A stretch of DNA of 37,038 nt, taken from positions 1-37,038 of the forward strand of contig VHAT01000019.1 in the NCBI GenBank assembly GCA_016872195.1, in the 5' to 3' direction. Source of the stretch: Sphingomonadales bacterium. Lineage in GTDB: Bacteria > Bacteroidota > Bacteroidia > Chitinophagales > Chitinophagaceae. Below, one piece after another: positions 34,046 to 37,038 of the stretch. Within the stretch, counting starts at the first letter, position 1. Each line of letters starts with the position of its first letter. The notes beneath the pieces are model-generated. The model searched no databases and was not told where the DNA came from. It was given only the letters and a program-made list of their open reading frames with translations. The position numbers were made by a program, and so were the translations under genes.

Positions 34046-35215
34046 ATGTCATTGTATTCAAAACGAGGGGTCTCGGCTCAAAAAGAAGAGGTGCATAAAG
34101 CCACCCGTTCGCTCGATCCCGGACTTTACCCGGCTTCGTTTTGCAAGATCTATCCTGACTATCTCTGTGGGGACGATAACTGGGTCAATATCATGCATGC
34201 CGATGGAGCCGGTACCAAGAGTATATTGGCCTATTTGTATTGGAAAGAAACCGGCGATCTTTCGGTCTGGAAAGGAATTGCCCAAGATGCCATTGTGATG
34301 AACTTGGACGATCTGCTCTGTGTAGGGGTCAGTACCCCCTTGCTTTTCTCCTCTACCATCGATCGCAATATGCGTCTGATTCCCGGAGAGGTATTGGAGA
34401 CGATCATCGAAGGAACTCGCTCTTTTTTTGAGCTTATGCATTCATACGGTATCGACATTCACTATTTAGGTGGAGAGACCGCTGATGTAGGAGACTTGGT
34501 AAGGACCATTACGGTCAATGGAACTATGACCGCCCGTTGGCCAAAGTCAAAATTGATCACCAATCAGCGTATCGCCCCGGGAGATGTCATTATCGGGTTG
34601 GCAGGGTTTGGGCAAACCCATTACGAGGATAGCTATAACAGCGGATTGGCCAGTAACGGGCTCACCAGTGCTCGTCATGATAGTTTACAAAAGACCTACG
34701 GTGCGCGATTCCCTGAATCATATGATAGTGGGTTAGAGGAGTCGGTTGTCTATATTGGGCCCCATCAGCTAAGCGATACCATCAGGGTCGGAGAAGAATC
34801 CATATCCGTTGGACAGCTTCTACTAAGTCCTACCCGCACATTTGCTCCGGTGCTGGTTAAAATGCTGAATGAACATTTTAGTGCTATTCATGGCTTGGTG
34901 CATTGCAGCGGTGGCGGTCAAACCAAATGTCTAAAGTACCTGCCCGGCCCCATGAAGCTGGTCAAGGATAATTTATTTACTCCACCGCCGGTCTTTGAGT
35001 TAATTCAGCAAGCAAGCGGTGCGGATGCTAAAGAGATGTATCAGGTCTTTAACATGGGGACCCGGATGGAGATCTATACTACGGCAGAACAGGCAGCACC
35101 CTTACTGGAGTTGGCTCGTTCCTTTGGTGTTGCTGCGCAAGTGATCGGTCGCGTGGAATCGTCCACGACCAAGTCGCTTGAGATCATTACGCAAGGGCAG
35201 CACCTTCATTTTTGA
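34046..35215 (+). CDS. purM: Phosphoribosylformylglycinamidine cyclo-ligase (AIR synthetase)
   Basis: PurM closes the imidazole ring of purines, turning FGAM into AIR with ATP. The 389-aa protein is a PurM/AIRS-fold member of the longer Bacteroidota type. Seen here: HADGAGTKSILAYLYWKETGD, the metal/ATP motif AIVMNLDDLLCVG, YLGGETADVGDLV, GDVIIGLAGFGQTHYE and the C-terminal domain with VFNMGTRMEIY. It has its own promoter. The next gene begins 42 bp downstream. purC lies about 7 kb away on the other strand, so the pathway genes are not in one operon. Confidence 0.95.
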   Translation: MSLYSKRGVSAQKEEVHKATRSLDPGLYPASFCKIYPDYLCGDDNWVNIMHADGAGTKSILAYLYWKETGDLSVWKGIAQDAIVMNLDDLLCVGVSTPLLFSSTIDRNMRLIPGEVLETIIEGTRSFFELMHSYGIDIHYLGGETADVGDLVRTITVNGTMTARWPKSKLITNQRIAPGDVIIGLAGFGQTHYEDSYNSGLASNGLTSARHDSLQKTYGARFPESYDSGLEESVVYIGPHQLSDTIRVGEESISVGQLLLSPTRTFAPVLVKMLNEHFSAIHGLVHCSGGGQTKCLKYLPGPMKLVKDNLFTPPPVFELIQQASGADAKEMYQVFNMGTRMEIYTTAEQAAPLLELARSFGVAAQVIGRVESSTTKSLEIITQGQHLHF

Positions 35216-35257
35216 TCAAGTGCCGGTAAATGATTGTATTTTGCATAAAATCGAGTT

Positions 35258-35947
35258 ATGTCTGACGCCATCATTGATTTACGGAATGTCAATATTTACC
35301 AGGGAGATAGCTTAGTATTGGCCGATGTTCAGTTAACGGTCAACAAGGGAGAATTCGTTTATCTGGTCGGAAAGACGGGTACGGGTAAATCCAGTTTACT
35401 AAAGACCTTATATGGAGAGTTGCCATTGGTAGCGGGCGAGGCGAATGTGGCCGGATTCTCGCTAAAGGGACTGGATTGGAAAAAAGTGCCGTACCTGCGA
35501 CGCAATTTAGGGGTGGTCTTTCAGGATTTTCAACTGCTTACCGATCGCAATGTGAATGAGAATCTCAAATTCGTGCTGCAGGCTACGGGCTGGACCGATG
35601 AGCGTCAAATCACTGAAAAGATAGCGGATGTATTGGATAAGGTTGGACTCAAATCCAAAGGGTTTAAGATGCCTTTTGAGTTGAGTGGGGGAGAACAGCA
35701 ACGTGTAGATATTGCCAGGGCCTTATTGAATTCACCTAAGTTGATCTTGGCCGATGAGCCCACCGGAAATCTGGATCCGGAGACATCCGATGAGATCATG
35801 CGATTATTGTTTCAGATCTGTCGCGATTACAATACCACCGTTGTGATGGCTACCCATGATTATATTGTGGTACAAAAATTTCCGGCGCGATTGATCCGAA
35901 CCGAGTTAGGTAAGGTGGTCGATAATGCTACCATAGACGTGCAATAA
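35258..35947 (+). CDS. ftsE: FtsE-like ABC transporter ATP-binding protein
   Basis: This 229-aa ATPase has Walker [11 protein letters not shown] (about 38-47), a Q-loop in [16 protein letters not shown], signature [16 protein letters not shown], Walker [15 protein letters not shown] and the switch histidine in ATHD. The FQDFQLL and TGNLDPETS patterns are typical of FtsE, which with FtsX controls cell-wall hydrolases at division. No FtsX gene lies beside it in the window, so a LolD- or MacB-type ATPase remains possible. A degenerate promoter is seen: TTTG (35211-35214) and TATTTTG (35237-35243), one base short of consensus. Its last 20 bp overlap the convergent glycosyltransferase gene. Confidence 0.85.
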   Translation: MSDAIIDLRNVNIYQGDSLVLADVQLTVNKGEFVYLVGKTGTGKSSLLKTLYGELPLVAGEANVAGFSLKGLDWKKVPYLRRNLGVVFQDFQLLTDRNVNENLKFVLQATGWTDERQITEKIADVLDKVGLKSKGFKMPFELSGGEQQRVDIARALLNSPKLILADEPTGNLDPETSDEIMRLLFQICRDYNTTVVMATHDYIVVQKFPARLIRTELGKVVDNATIDVQ

Positions 35948-37038
35948 GGGTCGCTATATTTTTTTTATTGTCAAAATGCTCCTTCCATAGGCGCTTTCGA
36001 AGGAGGATCTCCTCTTCTCCAAACGGTCTATATTGTAGTTCGGTGATCAGGGAAGCCATTCCCTCGGCCGACTCACTTGTATAACAGGCTTCGCGTAGAG
36101 GGGTCTCCTCAACGGCTTTTCGGTTGCAAATGCAATGTCGGCCTACTGCTAGTGCATGGAGGAGTCGAATGCCTGTTCCGGCACTTACCAGAGAAGGTAA
36201 AATATGAGTTTGGGCCTTTTGTATCAGATCGTCAAGTTCCGTATCCCCTGGATTAGCGACCAGACAAGTATGCTGATAAAGGTGTACTAGTTTTTCAATA
36301 CGAGCAGGAGGGTCGTTGCCGGCAATGACAAAGGGAATTGAAATGCGTGAAAAGACCTTGGTCAATAGCCAAATGACCATTTTTTGGCTTTCTTTCTCCG
36401 CTAAGTTTCCTTGAAAGAGACAAAAACTTCCCAACCCTTCTTTTGAGCGGATCGATTGATAAGGGGAGAATGGCGCAAGCAAAAAGGCCGATGAGATGCC
36501 TAGTATTTCTTGGTAATAATGAACCTGTCTGGGATGGGCGCAGGCATAAGCGACCTGTTTTGGTAATTGCTGTTTAAATAACAGTAATTTTTTTCGTTGC
36601 CAAGAACGGGTAAGTCTTACTAGCGGGTTGCGAGTATACAAGGCGGTCTCTTGTAAAAATTGGTGCTGAAGTTGTTGGATCCGCACTACTATTTTTCTGC
36701 CTGATATCGCTAGGGCTCGCAGATGTCCGCAACAAGATAGACCTTCGAATATGATCGGATCGTCATCTGCTTGTAGTCTCTTCAATAGGGTGGGGTCGGC
36801 GCGCAGCACGATACTCTCAGGCAATTTGCTGGAGCCCCATTTTTGTAATGGATAAATGAAGATGGATTCACAATAGGGATTCAATTCGGTAGGATGACGT
36901 TCTTCTGTCTCAGCAAAGTAGTGTAGTACAATACGGATGCCTTCTCCAGAAAGAGTGCGGATGCGGCTAAAGAGGTCTATGTTCGCTCCACTGATCAGGG
37001 GCCAAGGAACGGCAGGGCATACGATATGAACTCTTTTT
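35928..37038 (-). CDS. Glycosyltransferase, GT4-like (5' end cut by the window edge)
   Basis: The frame is open from 35928 to the right edge, giving about 370 residues. The first visible residues (KRVHIVCPAVPWPLISGANI) are the usual opening of a GT-B glycosyltransferase, so only one or a few codons are missing. A shorter frame from TTG 36884 would lose about 50 residues of that fold and is rejected. The second half has FCLFQGNLAEKESQKMV and the nucleotide-sugar region HILPSLVSAGTGIRLLHALAVGRHCICN, matching the Glycos_transf_1 pattern of GxGxKLLEAM with Gly-Thr-Gly-Ile-Arg. A Glu in the usual EPFG motif is not obvious. It probably adds a sugar to a surface polysaccharide or lipid; donor and acceptor are unknown. 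Confidence 0.82.
   Translation of the reverse strand, partial: KRVHIVCPAVPWPLISGANIDLFSRIRTLSGEGIRIVLHYFAETEERHPTELNPYCESIFIYPLQKWGSSKLPESIVLRADPTLLKRLQADDDPIIFEGLSCCGHLRALAISGRKIVVRIQQLQHQFLQETALYTRNPLVRLTRSWQRKKLLLFKQQLPKQVAYACAHPRQVHYYQEILGISSAFLLAPFSPYQSIRSKEGLGSFCLFQGNLAEKESQKMVIWLLTKVFSRISIPFVIAGNDPPARIEKLVHLYQHTCLVANPGDTELDDLIQKAQTHILPSLVSAGTGIRLLHALAVGRHCICNRKAVEETPLREACYTSESAEGMASLITELQYRPFGEEEILLRKRLWKEHFDNKKNIATLIARLW

Noticed and set aside
35928-36884. A glycosyltransferase starting at TTG 36884
   Set aside because: The frame stays open to the right edge and the extra 51 codons encode the normal GT-B N-terminus.
1-37038. A CRISPR array, transposon, prophage or defence island
   Set aside because: No direct-repeat array, terminal inverted repeats, transposase, integrase or known defence gene was recognised on reading the whole window.

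Overview
This window looks like a chromosomal stretch of a member of the Bacteroidota, most likely the Chitinophagia/Chitinophagaceae and probably aquatic. The evidence is a flavobacterial/xanthorhodopsin-like proton-pumping rhodopsin, outer-membrane receptors carrying carboxypeptidase-D-like N-terminal domains, DUF5686, a SecG with a Pro/Ala/Thr-rich tail, and repeated matches upstream of genes to the Bacteroidetes promoter consensus (TTG, about 19 bp, TAnnTTTG). No tRNA, rRNA, CRISPR array, insertion sequence or phage gene was recognised. Almost every base is coding and the genes are mainly housekeeping or envelope genes.

Layout. 1-902 (minus): a proteorhodopsin, a strong hairpin terminator, then the first 30 codons of a membrane protein that by context is probably the retinal-making dioxygenase Blh. 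1178-2868 (plus): nagA and a TrmH/SpoU RNA methyltransferase, overlapping by 4 bp. 2870-4858 (minus): mltG and a YihY/BrkB membrane protein. 4879-9236 (minus): a five-gene operon, miaB, a sigma-54 activator, lptE-like, a TPR-like protein and secG, with a promoter at one end and a terminator at the other. 9300-11717 (plus): an outer-membrane beta-barrel receptor. 11703-16148: an Fe-S redox set on the minus strand (membrane ferredoxin-type protein, CCG-domain protein, small conserved protein), interrupted by an ATP-grasp gene and a LysE-type transporter on the plus strand. 16186-17115 (minus): a DUF2279 protein. 17195-26050 (plus): phosphohexomutase, Pcm, penicillin acylase, a small membrane protein, a DUF5686 protein and the tRNA hydroxylase TrhO. 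26030-26959 (minus): purC. 27082-30006 (plus): a large TonB-dependent receptor with biased codon use, followed by a strong bidirectional terminator. 30139-31086 (minus): a membrane-anchored coiled-coil protein. 31256-33027 (plus): holA and a lipoprotein. 33028-33957 (minus): ribF. 34046-35947 (plus): purM and an FtsE-like ATPase. 35928 to the right edge (minus): a glycosyltransferase.

How the genes work together. The rhodopsin and the putative Blh would form a light-driven proton pump with its own retinal supply. LptE, SecG, MltG, the receptors and the glycosyltransferase belong to envelope building and traffic. MiaB, TrmH and TrhO all modify RNA. PurC and PurM sit about 7 kb apart in purine synthesis. 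The gene set is ordinary, and I did not find a convincing new multi-gene system. The points most worth checking are the carotenoid-antenna site in the rhodopsin, the terminator between opsin and dioxygenase, the near-leaderless promoter geometry, the overlapping convergent gene ends and the palindromes in the purM and purC regions.
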